This document shows positions 41,639 to 50,927 of a stretch of 64,000 nucleotides of DNA, piece after piece (position 1 is the stretch's first letter; each line of letters starts with the position of its first letter). The translations under genes were made by a program, and so were the position numbers. Location: assembly GCF_007741475.1 (NCBI RefSeq), contig NZ_CP036261.1:7379798-7443797 (forward strand). The letters are read 5' to 3'. The notes under the pieces were generated by a model. It searched no databases, was not told the origin of the DNA, and was given only the letters and a program-made list of their open reading frames with translations. The DNA comes from Rosistilla ulvae (lineage in GTDB: Bacteria > Planctomycetota > Planctomycetia > Pirellulales > Pirellulaceae).

Positions 41639-43707
41639 CTGTGTACCTCAATCGATAATTCACCGAGGAGAAAATTCTGTTGTTCGCCTATCGATTGCCC
41701 CTCATCATTCGATTCGTCCAGATTCATCCGCCAGCGAATCTCCTGTTTCGAATCGACGATAAACCCAGAGTTCTCTGCTTCTTCCGGCAATGCGGATCGA
41801 TCGCAATCGCGAAGAATTAAAGCCAGCGGCATCCGATCTTCGCTTGCGATACACCAACGGGATGTTTCCTCTGCTCCTTCGCCCGTGGCAAACCAAGCAA
41901 ATTGCTGCTTCTCGGCGTTTGCGGTTTGAAACAACAATCGCACTTCGTTAGCCAGTTCCACATGCTCGCCCGAATTCAATTGCCGCTTCCCGGAAATGGG
42001 CTGGTCGTCGACGGTCGTACCGTGGCGAGAGTTCAAGTCTTCGAGTGCGATCGATTGGTTCTGTCGATCGATGGTCACGCGAGAGTGCTGGTTGCTGACG
42101 TTTCTTGAAGCTCCTGGAAGCGTAAAGGAACAATTCGGGTCTCGGCCAAAAACTGCTTCCGGTCCAAACGCACAATGGGCTTCCCAGTTAGCTCCCGCCA
42201 CAAAGACAAGGCACTTCTTCGTTTCCTCTGCTGAAACAGGAACTGCCGGCGTCGTCGGATGAGTTGTCACATCAGCCGACGACGGGGTGAAGGGGAAGGG
42301 TTGGGCGGTGTTGATCGGCGGCTGTGTCGACGCGAAGGTGGTTGTTGGTTGCGATGTCATTCGACGCAGCAGCAAAGCCGTCGCCGCGAACACAAACATC
42401 GCGATACCGACCAAAAACCACCGATAGGAACGGCCGCTTGTCGATTGGCCCGCAGGGACGGTAGCAACTACTGGCTCAGGCATGGCGGATGTTGCAAGCT
42501 GCATCTCCGCAGCTCCGACTTCCAACCCAGTGGGGAAGAAATAGAAGTCCCCCTCGCCGTCAAGCCAGCCGCCTCGGGGATCTTGCCGAACGTTTTCCAA
42601 TTGTCGAATGCGGCGAGGAATAAATGCAAAGAGCTCGCTGGCGGTGAACAGTCTTCGATCTTCTTCCGCACCGGGGCCATGTTTCAACGCATCCAATAGC
42701 ACGCTGGTGAAGGGCGAATGATCGCTGGCACCTACAGAGTCCGCTGCGACTTGTGTCGCTTGCGCGGCTGCGATCGCTTGCAAAGCCGGGGCATGGAACA
42801 ACGTTTCACGCAGTCCGCGGTTCACTCCCGCCGATCGAGAGCTGTGGAAATTGAACACCTCGCCCGAATGACAGCTGTCCAGAATCACCAGTTTATGTCT
42901 CGCCAAGCAGTAGTCCTGCAGCATTCGCATCATGTCATCGATACGCAAGCAGCTGACGGGATCGACACCTTTCCCTTCGATAACGTGCAGGTCCGATGGA
43001 TACAGCATCCCGACGTATGCCTCTTCTTTCTGGCTGTACCGTTGCTGTCGCACGCCATGTCCGGCGTAAAAAACGAGCACGCTGTCGTCTTCATGCACGA
43101 TCGAAGGATCACCCAAGAATTCGGAACCGAATTGGCTGCGGATCTTTTGCAGCGTGGCATCCTGGCCGAGCAGCAAATGCACGTTGTCGTCAGCGAATCC
43201 GTAGTGATCGACCAACATGTCGCGAACAGCCTGGGCATCCTGTTCCGCCGTCTCCAGACGCGGCACTTCGATCTGCGAGTCGGGATCGAGCGAGTCGTAG
43301 TTGATGCCAACGATAACCGCATGCTGTTGCCGATAACGGAGCGGTTTGACACCACCGCGCCGTGAGTCGGCGTTACAAGGCAGTCCGCCCAGCAACGCCA
43401 ACAGGATGACGTTGCAGATACACGACCTGATGAGAGCGACGCTGCGGTGTTCTATCTGCCTCATCTCGATACCTTGCTTTCTGTTGGGCAAGTAACACTT
43501 GACGGAGTCCGAGTATGCACCAAGCAGAATTTTCTGTCGCAAGATCCAGTCCTTTCTCTTCAGCCCCGATCGATACATGTTGGCGTCACCAGATTTCAGA
43601 CCTTGGCTTCGATCGCTTGCCCAGCCGCCAACGGCCGAGAAATCATTGCGTTTTAGGGTGCGCAACCAACTTGAAAAATGTCTCGCTAGTCGCTTGAGCC
43701 GATTCAT
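41635..43707 (-). CDS. Caspase-like (C14) protease with membrane helix and FHA domain
   Basis: 690 residues from ATG 43707, which overlaps the CHAT stop as ATGA and has GGAG seven bases upstream. ATG 43464 is the alternative and would make the first hydrophobic stretch (ICNVILLALLGGLPC) a cleavable signal peptide. The p20-like domain has HAVIVGINY, catalytic His217 in VFYAGHGVR and Cys279 in VILDSCHSG, as in metacaspases. A membrane helix follows at about 427-447 (WFLVGIAMFVFAATALLL). The FHA domain lies beyond (about 510-600; VFGRDPNCSF, SNQHSRVTID, NSRHGTTVDDQPI), then a beta-rich tail. The layout suggests a periplasmic caspase controlled by cytoplasmic phosphothreonine binding. Confidence 0.88.
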   Translation of the reverse strand: MNRLKRLARHFSSWLRTLKRNDFSAVGGWASDRSQGLKSGDANMYRSGLKRKDWILRQKILLGAYSDSVKCYLPNRKQGIEMRQIEHRSVALIRSCICNVILLALLGGLPCNADSRRGGVKPLRYRQQHAVIVGINYDSLDPDSQIEVPRLETAEQDAQAVRDMLVDHYGFADDNVHLLLGQDATLQKIRSQFGSEFLGDPSIVHEDDSVLVFYAGHGVRQQRYSQKEEAYVGMLYPSDLHVIEGKGVDPVSCLRIDDMMRMLQDYCLARHKLVILDSCHSGEVFNFHSSRSAGVNRGLRETLFHAPALQAIAAAQATQVAADSVGASDHSPFTSVLLDALKHGPGAEEDRRLFTASELFAFIPRRIRQLENVRQDPRGGWLDGEGDFYFFPTGLEVGAAEMQLATSAMPEPVVATVPAGQSTSGRSYRWFLVGIAMFVFAATALLLRRMTSQPTTTFASTQPPINTAQPFPFTPSSADVTTHPTTPAVPVSAEETKKCLVFVAGANWEAHCAFGPEAVFGRDPNCSFTLPGASRNVSNQHSRVTIDRQNQSIALEDLNSRHGTTVDDQPISGKRQLNSGEHVELANEVRLLFQTANAEKQQFAWFATGEGAEETSRWCIASEDRMPLALILRDCDRSALPEEAENSGFIVDSKQEIRWRMNLDESNDEGQSIGEQQNFLLGELSIEVHS

Positions 43708-46700
43708 CGCCAATCTCCACTGAGTGAAAACGCTGCCCAGAATTGGGGCGATAGGCGGTTGGGTTGCGTTTTGTTTTTTGTTGGGCGGACGCGGCGGTCA
43801 CCGCGAAATGCCTCGTTGCCCAGCACTTCTTCGGGATGATTGAGTAGATGCAACTGAGCCTCACGCAGCGCGTCGAGTTTGCTCATCTTCTTTTCCCACA
43901 GATTGCGATAGAAGCGTTCCATCAGCAACTTGGTCGCCACGTCGCCAACCTGCCACAAACTGGCAACCGTCGATCGCGCACCGGCAACTTGAAACGATCG
44001 CTGCACGCCCAACAAACCCTCGCCGCCCGCAACTTCGCCCAGTCCGGTTTCGCATGCGGAAAGGACGACGAGGTCGACGTGATCCAAACGCAGCGCAGCG
44101 ATCTCATCCGCGGTGAGGATGCCGTCGTCTTGGTCCAGTTCCGGTTTTCGATTCGCACCACTGAAGGCCAATCCCGACAACAATCCAGGGTTGAAGCCAC
44201 GAAGTATCTGATCTCGCTCCGACGCAACTGATTGCGCGCCCGTGCGTTTTGCGTCGCTCGCCAACGCAGATTGTTTATCCGCAGCGGCGAAGAATCCGTG
44301 AGTCGCCAGATGCAACGTGCGATACTGTGATGCCGCCTCGCGAAACGCTTGCTCGGTCGCTTCGTCTTGACCAAGCGACATCACATCTGCGGAACTCGCA
44401 TCTGCCTGTTGGCTGAACACCGATTGGATCGTCGCGATTTCGCCGACCGTTCCCGGCAGGTTGGAGAAATATGTATCGGATCCGCGAACCATTGCTGTGC
44501 TCAAGGAATTCGATGCGATTTTTTCTGCCTGGTTCGAATCGGCGTCGTAGTTCACGTCGCCCATCACAAACAGGCTGTTTGCCGCTGGCTCAGGAGGTTG
44601 GCCAGCGACCAACGAGGGCAACAGTTGGGGGACGGGAATGAACGCAAGGCGATGATCTTCGACCAGATACGTGTTCGGTTTCTTCCCCGGCAGTGCCTGC
44701 AATGGAAGTCGCCCTAAAACACCATCGACCGAAACCAATACAAGTTCGGTCTCCTCGAGGTGCTTTTCCAGCGGTTGCCAGATCGCTTTGCGTAGGCTCT
44801 GTCCCGCCGCAATTCCGTCGCGGGAAGTTCCAAACGATTGTCGCCAAGTGTCGATCGCTTTGACGACGGGAGCGGTGGGGCCGAGGTCGAATAATGCGAT
44901 CGGTTGATCCTTCCGGATGACAAATGCCACTAAACTGCGAACCCAACGATGGTCTTTGTTCGTGACTTCATCGGGGTTGGGGCGGGAGTATTCAACGAAG
45001 TCGACAAGCGTTGCGTCGGGCGGAAATGCGGTGAGCAAATCCTCCAGCGTCACGGGATCTTGGGCATTGCGGAACGTTGCGTTTTGCCGGCTCAATTCCG
45101 CCTCGAGCCGCTCTTTCTCCGCCGTCAGCTCTGTGATTTGCCGCTTCCACGAATCTTGATTTTCTGGTTCGGGGAAGATCCGCGACAACGAAGCCAAACG
45201 TGTGGCGGTTTGCTGAAGTTTTTTGAATAAGGGCGCCAGCTCCTTATCGTCGGCAACGGTTCGCATTTGCTGTTGCCGCACCGATGTTGCACCTTTCCAA
45301 CGGAGGACCTCGCGAAATGCTCGCGTCTGATACTGTTCGGCATCAACGACCATCGCAAGATACGTGTCCAGTTGAACGCGGATATTAGCGGCCATCGCTA
45401 ATTGCTGACGCTCCGACTGGATCATCGCGGCGGTATCCAATCCGGCACGGGCAGCGTGCAGGCTGTCTCGAAACAATCGCTCAGCCCGCGCGAAGTCTTT
45501 GCGGGCATAGAACAGTGTCGCAAGATCGCTTTGCAATCCGAAGGTTTGCGGATGTTGTTCCCCTGAGATGGTTGTGGAAGTCTCAATGGCTTGACGAAGC
45601 AACCGCTGACCGGTCTCAAAATCGCCGGTCCAGAAGGCAAGCTTGGCCAACTCGCGTATCACGTTAAGATATTCATGATTTTCGTCCCCAAATACTTCTA
45701 GGACCAAGTCGTGCGCATGTTGCAAATGAGTTTTCGCCTGCTCGTATTTACCGGCATCGAGACAGAGTCGCCCGAGGCTGACAAGTGCTTGAATATACTT
45801 TGGGTGCGATTCGCCAAAGTTCACTTTGAATACAGACAACGCATGTTGCAATGTGGCATCTGCCTTCTCCGTTTCGCCCATGGAAGCCAATGACAAGGCA
45901 AGGTTGGAAGCGCTGATTGCACTGTCGGGATGTTCATCGCCATGGATTTTTCGGACGATTGTATTGGATTGACGATACAAACCCACTGCTTTGGCCTCAT
46001 CCCCCATAGATGAATAGAAGCTGGCAAGATTGTTGAGACTCCTGGCGTATTCGAGCGAACCTTCGCCCGAGCTCTGCTTGTGAACTTCGAGTGCCTTTTG
46101 GAAAAGCCGTCCAGCATCAACAAAATCGGCCTGAGCTAATCGCAGATCAGCCAGTCTGCCGAGACACGTTGCGTAGGTCGGATGCTGCACCCCAATACGA
46201 CTTTCAAACAATTCGAGAGCTTGTCGCAGCAATGCTTCAGCTTGCTCAAAGTCGCCTTCAAGCGAGCACAGACTCGCCAAGTCGCTAAGGGTTAAAGCAT
46301 ACGCTGGGTGCGACTTTCCACCAGCTTGCTCTTGCAGATACAGCAATTCCTCGTACAGCTTGCGAGCTTTTTGGTGGGCGCCCATTGTTTGGTAGTGCGA
46401 GGCAAGATTGTTTGAACAATAGGTATAGCTGGAGGATTGTTTGCCCTGGCTTTGTACTATCAGGGCGAGCGATTCCTTGTAAACGAGCTCCGCCTTTTGG
46501 TAGTGTCCTTGGTCGCTGTAGACGGTGGCAAGATTATTCAACATGAGTTGGTATGCGGGGGCCATTTTTCCAACTGCCCGTTCCGCAATGTTCAGAGCTC
46601 TGTCGTAATGCGCTACAGCTTCATCGAACCTGCCCATCGATGCGTTGTTCTTTGCTAAATCATCTAAGGTTTGCAGTACTTTCAGATCTGCTTCGCCGAA

Positions 46701-47525
46701 AGACTGTTGGTAAACTTCCAACGCCTTCTCTAGACTTTTAATCGCATCCTGATAGTCGCCACGGCTTGTAGCGAGAGTGGCCCAAGCAACAAGACTGTCG
46801 GCATACTCGGGATGTTCATCACCAAACAACAGTTCGCGAATTCGAAGCGCTTCGCGGGCGAAGGGTTTGGCGGCTTGGAAATCGTGAATTGTGGAGTACG
46901 ACAGCGATAACGATCCCATCGTTTCGGCAGTCTGCGGGTGCTCAAGCCCGAGTATCGAACGCTCGATCTCAAGTGCCTTTTTGCCGAAATCGATCGCTTT
47001 AAGATAGTCTCCTGCCTCTTCAAATTTCCGTTGTTTTTGACGCAATTCCTCGGCTTGCTTGAGGCTCTCGCGTTGTTTGGGTGTAAGTTCCCGATAGATT
47101 TGCACGTCCTTGAGATGCAATCGAGTTTCTGCGGTTCGCCAGTCATTTTTCCCGAGGGCTGGTTCGATGATTTGCAACGCTTCGGTGGCCGATGTCTCGG
47201 CACCAGCAAAATCCTCATTTTGTCGCTGAAGATCCGATAGCATTACCAACAGTTGAGCGGTGTCGACACTCGCCCCGCCAGCAACCCGTCGTTGCATGGT
47301 GAGCAACCGCTGCATCGTTTCAATCGCAGTGCCCAGTTCACCATTCTCATAGTGCTGCTGGGCCTGCTGCATCAATCCCTCCATCTTCTCTTGCGATGGA
47401 GCGCTTTCTACTTCACGCAGCTGCGCATATGCTGTTGCGTTCAGGCAAATCGACACGGCGACAGCAAAGACACAGGCGAAATGCCACAGCAAAAAATTCA
47501 AGCGGAACGGCAAGTTCATCGACAT
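43704..47525 (-). CDS. Secreted TPR-CHAT protease
   Basis: The protein has 1273 residues. The signal peptide is FACVFAVAVSICLNATAYA. About twelve tetratricopeptide repeats fill residues 50-700 (for example YQDAIKSLEKALEVYQQSFG, FDEAVAHYDRALNIAERAVG, YQKAELVYKESLALIVQSQG). A coiled segment and then the CHAT domain (about 880-1273) follow: catalytic His in LHLATHGFFAA, catalytic Cys in VVLSACETGLGEVAGGEG, and GARSTVASLWQVGD. CHAT is a caspase-fold protease; the best-known TPR-CHAT cuts gasdermin or other targets when its TPRs sense a partner. This one is exported, which is unlike Craspase. It is the first large gene of the operon and follows a 63-residue secreted peptide by 15 bases. Confidence 0.9.
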   Translation of the reverse strand: MSMNLPFRLNFLLWHFACVFAVAVSICLNATAYAQLREVESAPSQEKMEGLMQQAQQHYENGELGTAIETMQRLLTMQRRVAGGASVDTAQLLVMLSDLQRQNEDFAGAETSATEALQIIEPALGKNDWRTAETRLHLKDVQIYRELTPKQRESLKQAEELRQKQRKFEEAGDYLKAIDFGKKALEIERSILGLEHPQTAETMGSLSLSYSTIHDFQAAKPFAREALRIRELLFGDEHPEYADSLVAWATLATSRGDYQDAIKSLEKALEVYQQSFGEADLKVLQTLDDLAKNNASMGRFDEAVAHYDRALNIAERAVGKMAPAYQLMLNNLATVYSDQGHYQKAELVYKESLALIVQSQGKQSSSYTYCSNNLASHYQTMGAHQKARKLYEELLYLQEQAGGKSHPAYALTLSDLASLCSLEGDFEQAEALLRQALELFESRIGVQHPTYATCLGRLADLRLAQADFVDAGRLFQKALEVHKQSSGEGSLEYARSLNNLASFYSSMGDEAKAVGLYRQSNTIVRKIHGDEHPDSAISASNLALSLASMGETEKADATLQHALSVFKVNFGESHPKYIQALVSLGRLCLDAGKYEQAKTHLQHAHDLVLEVFGDENHEYLNVIRELAKLAFWTGDFETGQRLLRQAIETSTTISGEQHPQTFGLQSDLATLFYARKDFARAERLFRDSLHAARAGLDTAAMIQSERQQLAMAANIRVQLDTYLAMVVDAEQYQTRAFREVLRWKGATSVRQQQMRTVADDKELAPLFKKLQQTATRLASLSRIFPEPENQDSWKRQITELTAEKERLEAELSRQNATFRNAQDPVTLEDLLTAFPPDATLVDFVEYSRPNPDEVTNKDHRWVRSLVAFVIRKDQPIALFDLGPTAPVVKAIDTWRQSFGTSRDGIAAGQSLRKAIWQPLEKHLEETELVLVSVDGVLGRLPLQALPGKKPNTYLVEDHRLAFIPVPQLLPSLVAGQPPEPAANSLFVMGDVNYDADSNQAEKIASNSLSTAMVRGSDTYFSNLPGTVGEIATIQSVFSQQADASSADVMSLGQDEATEQAFREAASQYRTLHLATHGFFAAADKQSALASDAKRTGAQSVASERDQILRGFNPGLLSGLAFSGANRKPELDQDDGILTADEIAALRLDHVDLVVLSACETGLGEVAGGEGLLGVQRSFQVAGARSTVASLWQVGDVATKLLMERFYRNLWEKKMSKLDALREAQLHLLNHPEEVLGNEAFRGDRRVRPTKNKTQPNRLSPQFWAAFSLSGDWR

Positions 47526-47540
47526 GGACGATCTCCAATT

Positions 47541-47732
47541 TCACACGAAGTGAACGGGGGCGATAAATGGTTGAGCTGCCTGGATCAATTGCTGCATCGC
47601 TGCTGCCGATTTTTCGTCGATCCCGATCACCGGTTGGGCGTATGCAGGAGTAAGCAGGAACGCGGTGAAGGCGAGTGTCAAACTTCCGATCAACCGCTGC
47701 GTAGATGGCATCATGTTGTGTCCGGTTTTCAT
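47541..47732 (-). CDS. 63-residue secreted peptide upstream of the CHAT protease
   Basis: A clear signal peptide (RLIGSLTLAFTAFLLTPAYA) would leave a mature peptide of about 30 residues, QPVIGIDEKSAAAMQQLIQA to the end AQPFIAPVHFV. It lies 15 bases before the CHAT start, in the same direction, so it is likely the operon leader gene. No strong ribosome site is seen before ATG 47732; the Met-Met at 47714 is an alternative start. It could be a substrate, inhibitor or activating ligand of the CHAT protease. I know of no family for it. Confidence 0.55.
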   Translation of the reverse strand: MKTGHNMMPSTQRLIGSLTLAFTAFLLTPAYAQPVIGIDEKSAAAMQQLIQAAQPFIAPVHFV

Positions 47733-47843
47733 TATTTTCGATTTCTATTTTCTGTTACCGCTTTGCGACGTCGTATTCCAATTTGCACGCGACAAGCGGT
47801 TTGTATGTTCTGAAGTTTGCAGCGGTCCGTTGCCGGGGTGATC

Positions 47844-50144
47844 CTATTCGGCCGGACCGATAGTGAACTGCTGAGGTTGCGGGACCACTTGCCATGGAAC
47901 CGCGGTGGCTCCCCAAGAATCGTCGTATTGATTTCTGGGACGCCGTCGGCGACCGAAGCCGCCGCGCGTCTTGAATTCGGTTTGTTCCAGCAACAGCGTC
48001 TCCAGCGGTGAGGCGGAGTTTCGCGTTACGGGCAAGCCGCCTTGGGCCAATAGATGAAACCGATTGGGTGTGCGGGTAGCTAAGACGATCGCCCATCGCG
48101 AGCCGTAGATCGGTTTCTCATCCTCTTCGCCGTTGCAGACAAAGTAACCAGGAACTACCAGCGATTCGCCCGGTTTCAGTTTCTGTTCGCCTTCGGCCGC
48201 AGCTCCCGCTTCGGGTTGCCAGGGATGGATTTGGTCGATGCCCATGTTGCTGTCGACGTGCAACACCGTCACGTAGATCGGTTTCCCCGCTGTTTCCTTG
48301 TTGATGATGCGAAAACCGTACTCGTCGCCGTCGTGCATCACCAATTTTGCCGAGTGAGCGATGTCGGATGTTTCGGGTTCCCAGACGCTCGATCGGGTGA
48401 TGTTGTAGTCGGCGTCAGCTTCTTCGACAGTCAATAGTTCCAACGCGACGTCAACCGGTGACTGTCCGCCTTGCGGAAGGCCCGATGTCGAAGTTTCCTG
48501 GCGACTGGCCAACGCGATCAAGTTTCTTGCTCGAGTGATCCGCCGCAAAGAGTCTTGCAGTTGCGCGACGGTTTCGCTGCCGCGTCGCAGGTCAAACGGC
48601 CCCCATCCGCCGATCAAGCTCTTCGGCACTTCGTCGTCGCGGTCCTTTGCCACAACGTCTGGAATGTGCGACACACCGGTTGCCGGGAAGATGGCTGCAT
48701 AATCGCCATCGATCCTCAGCAGGTAATCGCAAGCTGATTCGCCGCCGACCCATTTCAGCCAAGGAGATTCCTGTCCTCGCACGGCGGACAGCAGCGACGT
48801 CCGCACAACCTCCGGAAGGTCAGCATCGTCGCTCGTCAGCGGGCGACTGTCCTGTGCCGCGTCGAGCGATCTGACGACGCGGATCTTCAGGATCGCGTCG
48901 CCATGTTCATGGTGCCGCTCGATCGCAAACGCTTTGCGAAAATCAGCGGGCAGACGCAGCGGCGTTTTCTGCTGGTCTTGCCACTGAAAGGCTCGACACG
49001 TCGCCGAACCACCTTCAGCCGTTTCGACCTCGAGCCAGCCGATCGAATCTCCGTTGCTGGAGGCGTTGGGCGTCGCATCCCACTGAGCCGAATCGGGGGA
49101 TTCATACAATTCGAACAGCGATCCGGCCGTCACCCCGTGCAGCATCCCCGCCGTCATCAAGACTTGCTCGCGGTCGCCCGGTATCGCTTGGACGGGCCAG
49201 ATGGAGGGACGGTCGAGCCCGACGCCATCGATGATCGTCTCCTTGAGCGAATTTGGGTCGCCGTATTCCAGCGTAGGCGTTGGGGCTTGAGCCACCGAAC
49301 CGCTGCTGCGATAGCGAGCCACGATTGCTTCGCGCAGCAGGTCGTACGACAAATTGGAAACCGCCGATTCCTGATTCAGGACTTCGACCAGGAACCGGGT
49401 CAGCAGCCCATACGGTTTGTCGCCGTCGTGGTATTCCGGTTCGACCTCCATCGATCGGCAGGCCGAAAGGAAGACAGCCCCGGCGGGGAGCCGTTTCGCT
49501 TGAACTCGACGTTTCTTGGTTGTCGGTTCGGGACGCAAATCGCGTTGCAGTTTGCGGACCTTCGTCACCCCGCGGGCCCCCGTGCCGCTGTGGCAACAGT
49601 CCAACACCATCCACATTTTCGCTCGCCCATCGCGGCAGATGTTGTCGACAAATCGATAGATCTCGTCGTCGCGAATGTCTTGTTCGCCACCCTGTTGGAC
49701 CGCATCGTAGGGAACCAACGTCTCGTCGAGTCCATCCTCTTCATCGCAATCTGGGTCGCCCGACGGTTGGTCGAGGACCTGGGAACCGTGGCCGCTGAAG
49801 TGAAAAACGACGACGGGCGTCTGGCCGCTGTCGACTTTGGAGACGCGTTCTTGCAGCCGCGCCATTTCTTTGCGAATCGCGGCGCCACTGGCTTCCGCGT
49901 CCAGCAGCGTGACGATGTCCGAATCGGCAAACCCGAATCGACTTTGCAACATCTGCTGCATCGCCCGCACGTCGTTTTCACAACCATCCAGCGTTTCGCG
50001 CAGATGTTCGTATTGGCCAACGCCAATAAGCAGGGCGAAGCGTGGGCGATCGCTGGGCTCGGCGATTGCCAGGGAGGCAAACGGCGATAGCAACAGAAAG
50101 ATCAAGGGCAAAGCGAACTGCAGGTGACACCTATCGCAACGCAT
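47844..50144 (-). CDS. Secreted caspase-like (C14) protease with DUF4384-like domain
   Basis: 766 residues from ATG 50144, which has GGGAG upstream; the frame is open to 50315 without a better start. The signal peptide is FALPLIFLLLSPFASLAIA. The caspase domain (about 35-330) has FALLIGVGQYEH, catalytic His119 in FHFSGHGSQ and Cys184 in VLDCCHSGTGARG, plus an acidic S1-like loop (DPDCDEEDGLDE) seen in Arg/Lys-specific metacaspases. The second half is beta-rich and contains a DUF4384-like domain (YGFRIINKETAGKPIYVTVL, LKPGESLVVPG). The C-terminus is Arg- then Gln/Pro-rich. It lies upstream of the operon (111 bases before the small peptide gene) in the same direction. Confidence 0.88.
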   Translation of the reverse strand: MRCDRCHLQFALPLIFLLLSPFASLAIAEPSDRPRFALLIGVGQYEHLRETLDGCENDVRAMQQMLQSRFGFADSDIVTLLDAEASGAAIRKEMARLQERVSKVDSGQTPVVVFHFSGHGSQVLDQPSGDPDCDEEDGLDETLVPYDAVQQGGEQDIRDDEIYRFVDNICRDGRAKMWMVLDCCHSGTGARGVTKVRKLQRDLRPEPTTKKRRVQAKRLPAGAVFLSACRSMEVEPEYHDGDKPYGLLTRFLVEVLNQESAVSNLSYDLLREAIVARYRSSGSVAQAPTPTLEYGDPNSLKETIIDGVGLDRPSIWPVQAIPGDREQVLMTAGMLHGVTAGSLFELYESPDSAQWDATPNASSNGDSIGWLEVETAEGGSATCRAFQWQDQQKTPLRLPADFRKAFAIERHHEHGDAILKIRVVRSLDAAQDSRPLTSDDADLPEVVRTSLLSAVRGQESPWLKWVGGESACDYLLRIDGDYAAIFPATGVSHIPDVVAKDRDDEVPKSLIGGWGPFDLRRGSETVAQLQDSLRRITRARNLIALASRQETSTSGLPQGGQSPVDVALELLTVEEADADYNITRSSVWEPETSDIAHSAKLVMHDGDEYGFRIINKETAGKPIYVTVLHVDSNMGIDQIHPWQPEAGAAAEGEQKLKPGESLVVPGYFVCNGEEDEKPIYGSRWAIVLATRTPNRFHLLAQGGLPVTRNSASPLETLLLEQTEFKTRGGFGRRRRPRNQYDDSWGATAVPWQVVPQPQQFTIGPAE

Positions 50145-50927
50145 CGACACTCCCGCCGTTACCCCGCTGCGTCGGTCTCCAAACAAGAATGCGAGCCAGG
50201 CGAACGGCACCGCGGCGATCGATAGCTTTCTCGACACGTTTACAGGCTGATTGGCAGCCCGGCACGTTTGGTTGACTGAAGGAAATGACACGTTTTCAAA
50301 TTTATACAAAACCACAAACCTTCTTCTTGCCCGTCGCGAAGGGAGGCCGCGCAGCGGCTAGCCCTCGGCTTGTATATGCTGAACTGTCGCTTAAACCGGA
50401 CGAAATTTTTGAAGATGCTTTTGGCTCAAGCGCCGAAGATGGTTGCTTCGCGGGAGAGCGGCAAGCCAAAAGATGGACGTAATTGGGATGCATCCTGATG
50501 CGGAACAAACGTCGAAGCTGCTTCGGCGTCCAGTAGAGCAGCAAGGTGGGAGAAACCAGTCGGCGGCAAGAGCGTTGGCCGCCAAAGTTGTCCCCTGCCC
50601 AAAGGCGAAGGGAGCTCTGCCGTTTCGAGGTTCGGACGGAATCAGCGTCGTTTTGCGCGACGAGCGACGAAATCGCGGACCCCACGATCATGCCTGTCCC
50701 TGCTTTTCGTCTTAGAGCCTGGTTGCTTCCTGCTGTACGCCGGTTCTTGGAAATGCAAGAGCCCGCGTCACCGCCCGCCGGCGGCAACCACAACCACCAA
50801 CTCGCCCGAGTGAATCGATACTACACTCCAAACAGGGAGACTGGAAGCGCCGGGATGATTGTTTTTTTGAGATGAGTCGAGCGACTGACTGCGGTCCAAG
50901 CTTCCCGTTATTCAACGCGCTCAACGG
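50145..50927. other. 780-base gap between the second CHAT gene and the second caspase gene
   Basis: No domain-bearing frame is found; several frames of 65-160 codons exist on both strands, all arginine-rich and mutually overlapping. The promoter of the caspase gene should lie near 50150-50300. I see no repeat module of the 10-18 kb type here. Confidence 0.45.

Noticed and set aside
48903-50090. A 395-codon plus-strand frame opposite the second caspase
   Set aside because: Antisense shadow with no domain; the minus strand has the His/Cys dyad.
50302-50793. A 163-codon minus-strand frame in the gap between CHAT and caspase genes
   Set aside because: No domain, biased composition and several overlapping rivals on both strands; treated as non-coding.
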